A stretch of DNA of 64,000 nucleotides. Origin: Paenibacillus sp. BK033 (GTDB taxonomy: Bacteria > Bacillota > Bacilli > Paenibacillales > Paenibacillaceae). The stretch covers positions 310,001-374,000 of the forward strand of contig NZ_SLVP01000002.1 of assembly GCF_004345425.1 (NCBI RefSeq), in the 5' to 3' direction. A model generated the notes under the pieces. The model was not told the DNA's origin. It made no database searches and saw nothing but the letters and a program-made list of their open reading frames with translations. A program made the translations under genes and the position numbers. Positions 29,159-38,403 of this stretch are shown here, one piece after another (position 1 is the stretch's first letter; each line of letters begins with the position of its first letter).

Positions 29159-30319
29159 TTATTTAATTGTCTTGATTACATGTTCGAGTCTGTTCAGGCC
29201 TTCTGTCAAAATCGCGCGCGAACAGCCGATATTAATGCGAATAAACCCGTCTCCGGCTTTTCCGTAAGTAGATCCCTCGTTAATCCGAAGGCCTGCTTCG
29301 TCAAATAATTTGCGGCTTAGCTCCTCGGATCCGATCCCTAGAGCTCTGCAATCCAGCCACATCAAATACGTCGACTGCGGTGCAATAACCTTGAGATTCG
29401 GAAGCCGTTCCCGGACAAACGAGAGGAAATAATCGCGATTCTCTTTCAGATAGACCAAGAGCTGATCCAGCCACTCTTCCCCTTCGGTATAAGCAGCGAT
29501 AAACGCTTCAATCCCGAATACGTTCGGATCGTGAATGCCGCTTGCGAGCATAACCTGCTTCACTTTTTCCTTGTAATCCATGTTAGCGGTAATGATGTTC
29601 GCCATTTTTAATCCGGCAATGTTAAAGGTTTTGCTCGGAGAGGTGCAGGTGATGGAGTTGTTCGCGTCAATCGAAGCATACGGCACGTAAGGCCGACCTT
29701 CAAACACGAGATCCCTGTGAATTTCATCGGCCACAACAAGGACCCGATGCTTTCGGCAAATGGCGCTTAGACGCTCCAGCTCCTCCCTGCTCCACACTCT
29801 TCCTACCGGGTTATGGGGATTGCACAAAATAAACAGCTTAACGGACTCGTCCGATGCCTTCTTCTCGAAATCCTCAAAGTCGATTTCATACGACTCGCCC
29901 GTATTAACCAAGTTATTCTCAACGATCTCGCGGCCGTTGCTTTTTATAATGCCGTAAAAGCTGTTATACACCGGGGCTTGAATAAGCACCTTATCTCCCG
30001 GACTCGAAAAAGCTTGAATAATAGCGGCCAAAGCCGGAATAACGCCGGGAGTAAAAGCGATCCAATCTTTTTCGATCAAGCAGTCATGCCTCTTCTGCCA
30101 CCAATGGATCTCCGCCCCGTAATAAGCCTCAGGTAAATGGGCATAACCAAATACCCCATGCCGCAGCTTGCTCTCCAATGCCCGAAGGATTGGATCGGCA
30201 GCCTTGAAGTCCATATCCGCAACCCACATCGGTACGATATCTTCTTTATCCTTTGCCGAATCCCACTTGAAGCTGTTCGTATTTTTCCGGTTAACCACTT
30301 CGCCAAAATCATACTTCAT
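29159..30319 (-). CDS. PatB/MalY-type PLP-dependent C-S lyase/aminotransferase
   Basis: A 386-residue fold-type I PLP enzyme. It opens with YDFGEVVNRKNTNSFKWD, has MWVADMDF near residue 36, the NPHNPVGRVW segment, VVADEIHRDL and the PLP lysine in SPSKTFNIAGLK. These are characteristic of the MalY/PatB cystathionine beta-lyase group, which cleaves C-S bonds of cystathionine or other cysteine S-conjugates to pyruvate, ammonia and a thiol. The ATG at 30319 has AAAGGTGG upstream; 35 codons of further open frame lack a ribosome site. It has its own terminator and no metabolic link to the sugar genes beside it. Confidence 0.9.
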   Translation of the reverse strand: MKYDFGEVVNRKNTNSFKWDSAKDKEDIVPMWVADMDFKAADPILRALESKLRHGVFGYAHLPEAYYGAEIHWWQKRHDCLIEKDWIAFTPGVIPALAAIIQAFSSPGDKVLIQAPVYNSFYGIIKSNGREIVENNLVNTGESYEIDFEDFEKKASDESVKLFILCNPHNPVGRVWSREELERLSAICRKHRVLVVADEIHRDLVFEGRPYVPYASIDANNSITCTSPSKTFNIAGLKMANIITANMDYKEKVKQVMLASGIHDPNVFGIEAFIAAYTEGEEWLDQLLVYLKENRDYFLSFVRERLPNLKVIAPQSTYLMWLDCRALGIGSEELSRKLFDEAGLRINEGSTYGKAGDGFIRINIGCSRAILTEGLNRLEHVIKTIK

Positions 30320-30422
30320 CTTGCATGCCACCTTTTCTGTTCGCAAACTTCTGCCTAACCTATAATAGCACAACTCCCGCCAGCAATGCCCATAAGGGAA
30401 CGTCAACACGCGTATGGCAAGC

Positions 30423-30454
30423 AAAAAAGCAGCACCACGATGAAGTGATGCTGC
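30423..30454 (-). terminator. Rho-independent terminator of the SLH/beta-helix gene
   Basis: On the minus strand GCAGCATCAC and GTGGTGCTGC form a stem with one G-T pair, followed by TTTTTT. It lies 16 bases past the stop codon. Confidence 0.88.
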
Positions 30455-30469
30455 GTCGTAATTTTCTTT

Positions 30470-33400
30470 TTACTTGGTTACGCGAACCAGCAATTTATCG
30501 CTTGAAGTAACTCCTCCCGCATTGATTAGCTCGATCCTGTAATCATATTCGCCAATCGATTTACCAGAGAGCTTGATAGAGGCGCTTTGCGCGTTTGGGG
30601 TAGCCGCGGTTAACGGCTTCGACTCAATCAGCTTATCGTTTTCGTACAGCTTGTATTCCGTTGCATTGGTGCCCCACCACATGTTAAACGTTAACGTGAA
30701 ATTGCCGTCTCCATCCCAATTATCATGGGAAAGCACCGGTTTGCCTGGCGCAGCATCCGTTACATCTACAACAAGCGGCTGGCTGACGGTTGATCCGAAG
30801 GTATTGATTAGCTCGGCCGTATACGTGTAGGTTCCGTTCGCTTTGCCATTCACTTTAACATTCGCGACTTGAGCGGACGGGGAGTTTTCCGTCAACGTCT
30901 GGGTGGAAATCAGGATGCCATTCTCGTACAGCTTCAATACGTCGCCGTTGTTTCCCCACCACATATTCATCGAAACGGTATAGTTCCCGTCCTTCAGTCC
31001 GCTATATCCGTTATCGCTGGACAGAACAGGCGTACCGGGAACGCCTGTATATTTAGGCTTAGCTACTTGGATCGTGAGCTCGCTCGATTTTACCGTCCCG
31101 TTCAGATTTACCGTAACTTTTATCACTGCCTTACCATCGGTAACCGCGGTAATGACGCCTTTTGAATCAACGGTTGCTACCGAAGCCTTGTTGGAATTAT
31201 ACGTGACGGAGGCGCCAATCAACGATGCTGGCACATTGCTGCTTAATTTGGCTTCTAATTTCGTAGTGGCCGTATCGCCCGGCCGCAGCGATGTTTTACT
31301 TGCTGTCATGATTAACTCGCTGAGCTTATTAAGCGGCGAAGGATCAAGTACCGTAACCCCCGTATCCGCCCCAACGATATCGCTTGACGGCTGCTGTATA
31401 TTCACTGGCAATGTCGAATAAGGCCCCATCCGGTCAATCACATTGTCGGTAAAGGTCACATGCTCCGAATTGCGGACAAAAATAACCGACGTAGGATCAA
31501 TCCCTTTGTCCGCGCCATTGTTGCCCGGATCCTCGAGGTGAGTATTCAGGAACTTGTTGTCCTTAACGATCGCGTTCGAGACGCTGCTGAGATTGAGATT
31601 CAAGCCATTTACGGAGTCAAACGTGTTGTTCTCGATCAGAATGTTGTCAAAGGCTTTCATGCTGGTAATATTCCCAGCCGCGAAGCCGATTGCGCCTGCT
31701 TGATCGGACCATGGCATAAAATGATGGTACCCTGTGCCGATAATTTTGTTATTGCGGATAATCAGATTTTGCGCAGCGCCTGCATGCGAATCCGTTACAT
31801 CCTCCGGAGATACCATAATCGCCTTGTCGCCTCCGCGGAACGTATTGTTCTCGATAAGGCCATCGCCGGCTTTCAGCAGCATTCCGCGTCCAGGGCTGTA
31901 GACTTCGTTATTCCGGAATATGAATCCGTTGCCCATCCGGTCGGGAGAAAAGATAAAGTCCTCTACCTGGAATGGAGACGGACGATCCAGTTTGATCTTG
32001 TAATACGTCTCTTCCGTAAATCTCCATGGCGTCCAATCGGCGGCACTATTGATTTTCTGCAGTAAAGCAGGGTCAATGCCGGCGTCAGCCTTCGTCACTT
32101 TCTGCACAGCTGTTACGATTGCTTCCGGCGAAGAATTAAACCGCTTCAGCCTGTCTCCGACCTCAAGCTCCTGGCTTCCGTCGCGGAGCACAATCGTAAT
32201 CTCATCATCGGCCACCTTCACGACGCCTATGTCGCCCGACTGAATGCTAAAGGAGTCGTCCCCGGCATTGTGAATGACGGAGTTTTCAACGATTGGACCT
32301 TTTTTAGCCGTTTTGAATTGGATGCCATCCCACACTGCCGTAAGCAATGGCTTCTCTGTTGCGCCTTTCGGAGCAGGACCGGGAATAAGCTTGAAGCCGT
32401 CAAGCACCGTCCCGCCTTCGCTGCCTGCCTCTAGGTAGCCAAAGCCCGGCGCCGTATTCAGCGTTACATCCTTAAACACAATACCGCTGCTTCCCCCAAC
32501 CGTAATGCCATGCGGAATGCCGTTTCCTTCGGGGCCGCCGGCCATTGTCACCGGATCGCCTACATCCACGTTGGAGCCAACGCCCTGTAACGAAATTCGC
32601 ATTGTACCGTCCGGATTCCAGGAAGCTTTTGTTCCCCATAAATGATTTATGCGGTGCTTCTGGAATTTGGTCGCAGGATCATACACGGTCAGCCTTGAAT
32701 AAAGCTTGCGAGGGTAGCCTGCGTCCAGTTCGATATCCAGGTAGGACAGATCGGGGGCTATCGCCTTCACATGACCTTGAGTAAAAGGAAGCGGATCATA
32801 GTTAATCGTCATCCCTTTGACCGTAACATTGGAGCTGTTTGAAATGGAAAGCGCTCTGGTTAACGTCGTACCGATTACCGTTACGCCGTCAGCGACAATT
32901 TCCAGATCGTGGGCACCGCTGATCGGAATAAGCACGCTGCCGCTTTTAAGACCGATCCGGTACGTATTGGGCGGAATCACGACTTTGTTTTTATGCTCGG
33001 CGATCGCTTTATTGATCATTTCTTGCATGTCCATCGACAGCAGCAATCTTTGAATCATCTCAATGGCCTGGAATCGGGTAAAGGTTGCCTGCGGATCAAA
33101 CTGGGCCGGATACGGGTCGTTCGGTTGAACAATGCCAAGCTTGCTGTCCGCCTGCACGTATTTGATGGCCCACTCGCTGATTGCGTCTTTATCCTCCAAA
33201 TTGCCGATATCGCCAAGAACGGCATTCTGTTCCATGGTGTGGTTATATCCGTTAATAAGAATCGATGCTGCTTCTTCTCTTGTTAACGGCGCTAGCGGAT
33301 GGATGCTGCCGTTATTAAGCAAATGCTCATCTATGATACCGTTATCGTAGGCGCCTTGCAGTAAATCGGCGGAAGCATTGCCTTGCGCCACGTCGTTGAA

Positions 33401-35098
33401 AATGCCCTGATACGGCGAGCCTGACAGCTTTAAGGCTTGAGCGAGCATAAAAATGAGCTCGACTCTCGTTGTGGCGCCATTTCCGTCTACGTCGACTTGG
33501 GCTTGATCCATAAAACCTCCATCGGCTGTCGTTACGGTTATGGTTGCTGTACCTGGGCCGACCACCGTAACAATTCCGTTCTTGACAGCTGCAACTTCCG
33601 GATTGCTGGATTTCCAATACAAATTGGTGTTCGTGGCATTTGCCGGGGAAATGGCGGCGTGAAGCTCAATCGATTCGCCGATTCCAGGCGTAAGCTCATG
33701 CTGGTCCAATGTGACTTGCGAAGGGGAGATAGTATCTGTCACATCGGTGTATTTCAGCGTTGGGTCCCATGTAATATCGTCAAATCCGTTCGCGTGATCC
33801 GCACCGCTGTTGGCTATGAAATAAATACGGTCTCCCTTCAAAACTTGCGTCGATACATCCGGGAAGTTGATTGTTTCCTTGCTGCCAATGGATGCCCATT
33901 CTCCGCTCTCCGGCCAAATCTGGCTATCGTTCTTCATAACCTTTAATCTTGCGCCGCCGTATGTATCCGGATGAATGGTAATCGGCTGAGCGGCTTTAAT
34001 CGTCAAGGTTCCTGTCGCAGGCGCGATAAAGGTGCGCGCCGTATCGGACTGCGTGCCCGGCGTCACAAGATTGCCCGATAATTTGCCGTAATCCCAGTTG
34101 TTGCTTGTTTTCCACCAGCCTCCCCCGCTGAATACGGGTAGATCTTCAAATTCGGAAGAACCGAAAAGACGGTATTGGTAACGCCAGTTATCTGCGCCCT
34201 GTTGGCCCGAGAAGCCGGCCGATGCCTTGTAAAGCGGGTATCCGATCGCGGTAATCGAGCAGCTATCCGTTAATCCGCCGTCTTGCGTCGTCACGGTTAT
34301 TACGGCCTTGCCGCTTGACACGGCCGTCACGACACCGTCTTTCACAGTAGCTACATTCGGGTCGCTGGATGACCAGATCAACCTTGGATTGGACACGTCG
34401 GCAGGAGCGATCTCCGCCTTAAGCGTTGTCACATCATCCACGTTTAACGTCAATTCATGCTGATCCAGCGTAACCTGGGTTGGCGAGACGGAATCGGTGA
34501 CAGAGGAATACGTTATGATTGGGTCCCATTTAATATCATCCTGCCCATTCGAATGATCTGCCCCGCTGTTCGCGATAAAATAGAGACGGTCCCCTCTCGC
34601 CACGGTTGCCGTCAGATCATTAAAGCTGATCGTCTGATTCGCGTTGATCGCTTCCCAATCACCGGCTTGCGGCCAGATCTGCGTGTCGTTCAGCATGATT
34701 TTCAGCCTGGCACCGCCGTAGGTGCCCGGGTTTATCGTAATGGGCTGGGCAGCCTGAATGACCAGGGTTCCGGAATCCGGAGCAACAAAGGTGCGGGACG
34801 TATCCGCCAGCGAGCCCGGCGTGATTTCATTGCCCGCAACCTTTCCCCAATCCCAGTTGAAGCCCGATTTCCACCAAATATTGCTCGAGTAAACAGGTAG
34901 ATCTATAAAATCATCCGAATCAAATGCCCGGTACTGATAACGCCAATTCTGATTTCCCTGTTGACCGGAATACCCAATTGAAGCCTGATAAACGGCCGAT
35001 GAACGATCTTCGGCAAACGCAAGATTTGCGGGGAGTATACCCGTAAACAATAACAATACGGACAAAACAAGGGGCCATTTTCTGCTGCCTCTCTTCAT
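30470..35098 (-). CDS. Large secreted mosaic protein: duplicated N-terminal modules, Big_2, internal SLH, right-handed beta-helix, ChiA-type Ig domains
   Basis: 1542 residues. A signal peptide (residues 1-29, ending LAFAE) is followed by two copies of a module starting near residues 36 and 288 (YSGQQGNQNWRYQY and FSGQQGADNWRYQY), each with a Big_2 Ig-like domain (WSSSDPNVATVKDG; WKSSNPEVAAVKNG). Residues about 545-690 are SLH-like (FNDVAQ, LTREEAASILINGY, ATFTRFQAIEMIQR), which would anchor it to secondary wall polymer. A right-handed parallel beta-helix occupies about 700-1250 (NSSNVTVKGMTI; VENSVIHNAGDDSFSIQSGD; LIENNTFRGGDKAIM). It resembles polysaccharide-acting beta-helix enzymes such as GH110, but catalytic residues cannot be assigned. 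A Big_2 domain and two chitinase-A-type Ig modules (MWWGNN; MWWGTNATEYKLYEN) close the protein. It is probably a cell-surface glycan-binding or degrading protein. Confidence 0.87.
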   Translation of the reverse strand: MKRGSRKWPLVLSVLLLFTGILPANLAFAEDRSSAVYQASIGYSGQQGNQNWRYQYRAFDSDDFIDLPVYSSNIWWKSGFNWDWGKVAGNEITPGSLADTSRTFVAPDSGTLVIQAAQPITINPGTYGGARLKIMLNDTQIWPQAGDWEAINANQTISFNDLTATVARGDRLYFIANSGADHSNGQDDIKWDPIITYSSVTDSVSPTQVTLDQHELTLNVDDVTTLKAEIAPADVSNPRLIWSSSDPNVATVKDGVVTAVSSGKAVITVTTQDGGLTDSCSITAIGYPLYKASAGFSGQQGADNWRYQYRLFGSSEFEDLPVFSGGGWWKTSNNWDYGKLSGNLVTPGTQSDTARTFIAPATGTLTIKAAQPITIHPDTYGGARLKVMKNDSQIWPESGEWASIGSKETINFPDVSTQVLKGDRIYFIANSGADHANGFDDITWDPTLKYTDVTDTISPSQVTLDQHELTPGIGESIELHAAISPANATNTNLYWKSSNPEVAAVKNGIVTVVGPGTATITVTTADGGFMDQAQVDVDGNGATTRVELIFMLAQALKLSGSPYQGIFNDVAQGNASADLLQGAYDNGIIDEHLLNNGSIHPLAPLTREEAASILINGYNHTMEQNAVLGDIGNLEDKDAISEWAIKYVQADSKLGIVQPNDPYPAQFDPQATFTRFQAIEMIQRLLLSMDMQEMINKAIAEHKNKVVIPPNTYRIGLKSGSVLIPISGAHDLEIVADGVTVIGTTLTRALSISNSSNVTVKGMTINYDPLPFTQGHVKAIAPDLSYLDIELDAGYPRKLYSRLTVYDPATKFQKHRINHLWGTKASWNPDGTMRISLQGVGSNVDVGDPVTMAGGPEGNGIPHGITVGGSSGIVFKDVTLNTAPGFGYLEAGSEGGTVLDGFKLIPGPAPKGATEKPLLTAVWDGIQFKTAKKGPIVENSVIHNAGDDSFSIQSGDIGVVKVADDEITIVLRDGSQELEVGDRLKRFNSSPEAIVTAVQKVTKADAGIDPALLQKINSAADWTPWRFTEETYYKIKLDRPSPFQVEDFIFSPDRMGNGFIFRNNEVYSPGRGMLLKAGDGLIENNTFRGGDKAIMVSPEDVTDSHAGAAQNLIIRNNKIIGTGYHHFMPWSDQAGAIGFAAGNITSMKAFDNILIENNTFDSVNGLNLNLSSVSNAIVKDNKFLNTHLEDPGNNGADKGIDPTSVIFVRNSEHVTFTDNVIDRMGPYSTLPVNIQQPSSDIVGADTGVTVLDPSPLNKLSELIMTASKTSLRPGDTATTKLEAKLSSNVPASLIGASVTYNSNKASVATVDSKGVITAVTDGKAVIKVTVNLNGTVKSSELTIQVAKPKYTGVPGTPVLSSDNGYSGLKDGNYTVSMNMWWGNNGDVLKLYENGILISTQTLTENSPSAQVANVKVNGKANGTYTYTAELINTFGSTVSQPLVVDVTDAAPGKPVLSHDNWDGDGNFTLTFNMWWGTNATEYKLYENDKLIESKPLTAATPNAQSASIKLSGKSIGEYDYRIELINAGGVTSSDKLLVRVTK
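33480..34993 (-). repeat. Two-copy internal duplication (about 250 codons each) in the SLH/beta-helix gene
   Basis: Residues about 36-286 and 288-540 repeat the same order of motifs: GQQG..NWRYQYR, DLPV, WDWGK or WDYGK, RTFVAP or RTFIAP, QPITI, YGGARLK, ANSGADH and SPTQVTLDQHEL or SPSQVTLDQHEL. The duplication includes both the unknown beta-rich module and the Big_2 domain. Divergence is modest, so it is more recent than the 270-base array at the left edge. Confidence 0.85.
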
Positions 35099-35200
35099 TA
35101 TAACCTTACCTCTCTTTCGGGCTGATCGCCCAGGAATATTCGCTTATAAGCACATTCCAAGCAGTAAAGCTCCCAAGCAATACGCATATCCTTCTGTTCA

Positions 35201-35214
35201 ATGAAGCGCTTACA
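35201..35214 (-). promoter_or_regulatory. Candidate cre (CcpA) site upstream of the SLH/beta-helix gene
   Basis: Read on the minus strand, TGTAAGCGCTTCAT matches the catabolite-responsive element consensus TGWAARCGYTWNCW at 13 of 14 positions. It is about 105 bases upstream of the start, compatible with CcpA repression of a polysaccharide-related gene. Confidence 0.4.
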
Positions 35215-35319
35215 TTTATCTCGGTCATCACCCCCCCGTTATTTGAAGCAGCCCTATCCTCCGCCCAGGCGAAGAACAAACATGTATGCTTCGAGCTTCA
35301 ACCTTATCTTACTTAATTT

Positions 35320-35363
35320 TAGTTTAAATCACAACATTAAATTTAGCTAAATTATAGTTTAAA
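35320..35363. promoter_or_regulatory. AT-rich palindrome flanked by direct repeats in the 327-base intergenic region
   Basis: AATTTAGCTAAATT at 35340-35353 is a perfect 14-base palindrome. It is flanked by TAGTTTAAA at 35320-35328 and 35355-35363. It lies between the gluconokinase terminator and the SLH/beta-helix gene, more than 220 bases upstream of that gene. It may be an operator or a promoter-upstream AT element. Nothing else gene-like is seen in 35099-35387 apart from the cre-like site. Confidence 0.35.
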
Positions 35364-35387
35364 ACACTAAAAGATCTGTTGTGATTA

Positions 35388-35417
35388 CAAATAAAAGAGC
35401 CCGCTCTCGCAGGCTCT
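35388..35417 (-). terminator. Rho-independent terminator of the gluconate operon
   Basis: On the minus strand GAGCCTGC and GCGGGCTC enclose GAGA and are followed by TTTTATTT. It lies about 10 bases after the gluconokinase stop codon. Confidence 0.85.
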
Positions 35418-35425
35418 CCCGTATT

Positions 35426-36964
35426 CTAAGTCCACTTTTTCTGATAAGCGGCAATTTCCTTGTATTCGGACGTAAGCAATCTGGAAATCCGGGCGTAGAT
35501 CCGGCTCAGCTCCTTATAACGCTCCACGTTGGCTTGTTCGGGCAAATGCTTGTGGGAGGTTCCCATCATGCCCGACACGACATGAAGGGAATCGACTTCG
35601 CCGATACTGTACAGGCCGAGAATCGCGGCGCCAAGGCATGAGCTTTCGAAGCTTTCCGGCACATGGACCTCCTGCTCGAAGATATCGGACATCATCTGAC
35701 GCCACAGCTCCGAGCGGGCAAAGCCGCCGGTTGCCTGGATTTTCGTCGGGTGGCCAATCAGCTCCTCCAGTGCCATATACACGGTAAAGAGGTTAAAAAT
35801 CACGCCTTCCAGCACCGCGCGGATCATATGCTCCTTCTTATGCTGCAGGCCAAGACCAAAGAACGAGCCTCTTGCATGGGCATCCCACAGCGGAGCCCTT
35901 TCGCCCGCGAGATAAGGATGGAATAACAATCCGTCCGCTCCAGCCGGCACGCGTGCGGCAATTTCCGTCAGAATATCGTACGGATCCTTGCCAAGCCGTT
36001 TAGCGGTTTCGGTCTCCGCGGCGCAAAGCTGATCTCTCAGCCAGCGGAATATCATTCCGCCGTTGTTGACCGGACCGCCGATCACCCACATATCTTCGGC
36101 CAACGCGTAACAGAAGATCCGCCCCTTCGGATCGGTCACCGGCCGGTCCGTCACAGCCCGGATTGCTCCGCTTGTCCCGATCGTTACGGCAACGGTACCC
36201 GGTTCTATCGCATTCACGCCAAGGTTGGACAATACGCCGTCGCTTGCCCCCACGATGAATGGCGTTGAAGCCGGCAGCCCCATCTCTGCAGCCCATTCCG
36301 CCTTTAGGCCTTCCACCGCATAGGTCGTAGGCACGGGCTCGGATAACCGCTCCGGCGTAACGCCAGCCACCCGCAAAGCTTCGGCATCCCAGTCCAACTG
36401 GGATAAATTAAACAGCCCGGTCGCCGACGCAATCGAATAGTCAATCACGTACCGGCTGAACAGCTGATGGAACACATATTCCTTGATGGAAATAAACTTG
36501 CGCGTGCGGGCGAACAGGTCCTGCTGCGTGTTCCGGAGCCATGCCAGCTTGGACAACGGAGACATCGGATGCAGTGGCGTACCCGTACGCAAATAAATCT
36601 GATGCCCATTCATCTCGTTCTTAATCCGTTCCGTCCACATCGCGCTGCGATTGTCCGCCCAAGTGATGCAGCGCGTCAGCGGGCGGCCTTCGCCGTCAAC
36701 CGCTATAACGCTATGCATCGCGGAGCTGAACGATACGCACAATACGCCTTTCTCGCCAACCCCGCCTTTGGAAACAACCTGCTTGATCGTGCCAACCACC
36801 GCGCGGAAAATCTCATCCGGATCCTGCTCCGCTACGTCAGGCTTCGGCGAGTACAGCGGGTATTCGATCGTATGCGTCGCGATAACATGTCCAGCCTTGT
36901 CAAACAAGACGGATTTCGTGCTTGTTGTTCCGATATCCGTTCCGATTACGTAAGAGGAAGCCAT
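35426..36964 (-). CDS. gntK: Gluconokinase, FGGY family
   Basis: A 512-residue FGGY sugar kinase. The N-terminal phosphate-binding motif is GTDIGTTSTKSVLF near residue 8, followed by FSSAMHS, WADNR (the catalytic Asp region), GASDGVLSNLGV, and the second ATP-site motif TIGTSGAIR. The FGGY signature block corresponds to MIRAVLEGVIFNL and the adenosine motif to IQATGGFARSELWRQMM. The combination of SSAMHS and WADNRS is typical of GntK-type gluconokinases, and the upstream gntP supports it. The product would be 6-phosphogluconate. It is the last gene of the operon, 50 bases after gntP, and ends at a terminator. AAAGGAG stands before the ATG. Confidence 0.92.
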   Translation of the reverse strand: MASSYVIGTDIGTTSTKSVLFDKAGHVIATHTIEYPLYSPKPDVAEQDPDEIFRAVVGTIKQVVSKGGVGEKGVLCVSFSSAMHSVIAVDGEGRPLTRCITWADNRSAMWTERIKNEMNGHQIYLRTGTPLHPMSPLSKLAWLRNTQQDLFARTRKFISIKEYVFHQLFSRYVIDYSIASATGLFNLSQLDWDAEALRVAGVTPERLSEPVPTTYAVEGLKAEWAAEMGLPASTPFIVGASDGVLSNLGVNAIEPGTVAVTIGTSGAIRAVTDRPVTDPKGRIFCYALAEDMWVIGGPVNNGGMIFRWLRDQLCAAETETAKRLGKDPYDILTEIAARVPAGADGLLFHPYLAGERAPLWDAHARGSFFGLGLQHKKEHMIRAVLEGVIFNLFTVYMALEELIGHPTKIQATGGFARSELWRQMMSDIFEQEVHVPESFESSCLGAAILGLYSIGEVDSLHVVSGMMGTSHKHLPEQANVERYKELSRIYARISRLLTSEYKEIAAYQKKWT

Positions 36965-37014
36965 GACTGCTCACTCTCCTTTCTCTCTTTCCAAACGAAC
37001 CATACCTCTAACCT

Positions 37015-38376
37015 TTATACGATCGTATTCAGCGCCATAATGAGCACAAGCGCAACAACGGAAATAATCGTTTCCAGCGCCGTCCAGGTCAGGAGCGTCT
37101 CCTTCACCGTCATGCCGAAATATTCTTTGATCAGCCAGAAGCCGGAGTCGTTCACGTGGGACAAAATAAGCGAGCCTGCGCCTGTCGCCAGTACAAGCAG
37201 TTCCACGTTGGTTCCCGGCATTGCCGCCGCGATTGGAGCCACGATACCCGCAGCCGTCATCATCGAGACGGTCGCGGAGCCGGTTGCGATCCGGATCATC
37301 GCCGCAATGCCCCACCCCAATAGAATAGGCGAAACATGCGAGGAGGTGGCTAGATCAGCGATGTAATCGCCGATGCCGGAATCCAGCAGGACGCGGTTAA
37401 ACGCGCCGCCCGCGCCAATAACCAGCAGAATCGTTGCCGTAGGCGCAAGGCAGTCGTTTGTGAACTTCAAGATTTTCTCGCGGCTGATACCGCGGGCAAA
37501 GCCTAAGCTGAAGAACGAGTACACCGTTGCGATCAGAAGCGCCACAACCGGGTCGCCAACAAATTTGGCGGCAAGGAACAGGGTATCATCCTTGGCAAGC
37601 GAGCCGCTTTCCACGAATACGTCCGCGAACGTAGCGATCAGCATCAGGAATACCGGAATCAGAATCGTGATGAGCGTATTGGCAAAGCCGGGCAGTTCAC
37701 GGTTCTCGTCCGTTTCCGCAAGCTGCTCTCCCATTTCCTTCGGTACTTCCTTATGAATCCGTTTGCCAATCCAGCTGCCGTACAGCGGTCCGGCAACGAT
37801 TGCAGTCGGAAGACCAACGATGATCGAATACAAAATCGTCTTTCCGATATCGGCATTAAAGATGCCAACTGCCGCCATAGCAGCGGGATGAGGCGGAACC
37901 AGACCGTGTACGACGGATAAGCCCGCTACCAGCGGTACGCCGATTTTGACAAGCGAAAGACCGGTTTGCTTCGCAATGGTGAAAATAAGCGGTACAAGCA
38001 AGACGAAGCCGACCTGGAAAAAGACCGGAATGCCTACGATAAACGCAACAAACATCATCGCCCAATGGACTCTCTTCTCTCCAAACAATCCGATCAAGGT
38101 CCGTGCGATCCGCTCGGCGCCACCGGATTCGGCCATCATTTTTCCGAGCATCGTGCCAAGTGCCAGCACAATCGCCAGGAAGCCTAGCGTATTCCCCATC
38201 CCTGTCTTAATGGAATCGATAATGCCGGTCTGATCCCCGGTAGCCACGAGGGGCATTCCAGCCGCAAGCCCCGTCACGATCGCCGTGATAATAAGCGCGA
38301 CAAACGGGTTCAGCTTGGCAACGGTTATGAGCAAAAGCAGCACAACAATGGCCGCAAGTACGATAAATAGCAACAT
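37015..38376 (-). CDS. gntP: Gluconate:proton symporter, GntP family
   Basis: A 453-residue integral membrane protein with 12 or more predicted helices. It opens with the hydrophobic MLLFIVLAAIVVLLLL and LNPFVALIITAIVTGLAAGM, has GFLAIVLALGTMLGKMMAESGGAERIA, the family block LVPPHPAAMAAVGIF, and ends in a hydrophobic tail. These are GntP-family landmarks (gluconate and related aldonates, proton-coupled). AGGAGG lies 9 bases before the ATG. It is followed by gntK and preceded by a two-component system, which suggests that gluconate or a similar sugar acid is the signal for the unit. Confidence 0.92.
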   Translation of the reverse strand: MLLFIVLAAIVVLLLLITVAKLNPFVALIITAIVTGLAAGMPLVATGDQTGIIDSIKTGMGNTLGFLAIVLALGTMLGKMMAESGGAERIARTLIGLFGEKRVHWAMMFVAFIVGIPVFFQVGFVLLVPLIFTIAKQTGLSLVKIGVPLVAGLSVVHGLVPPHPAAMAAVGIFNADIGKTILYSIIVGLPTAIVAGPLYGSWIGKRIHKEVPKEMGEQLAETDENRELPGFANTLITILIPVFLMLIATFADVFVESGSLAKDDTLFLAAKFVGDPVVALLIATVYSFFSLGFARGISREKILKFTNDCLAPTATILLVIGAGGAFNRVLLDSGIGDYIADLATSSHVSPILLGWGIAAMIRIATGSATVSMMTAAGIVAPIAAAMPGTNVELLVLATGAGSLILSHVNDSGFWLIKEYFGMTVKETLLTWTALETIISVVALVLIMALNTIV

Positions 38377-38403
38377 GGTGTAGTTCCTCCTAAAAAGAAT
38401 ATT

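Noticed and set aside
30470..35098. Firm assignment of the beta-helix protein to GH110 or a pectate lyase family
   Set aside because: The beta-helix pattern is clear, but I could not place family-specific catalytic residues, so only the fold is reported.
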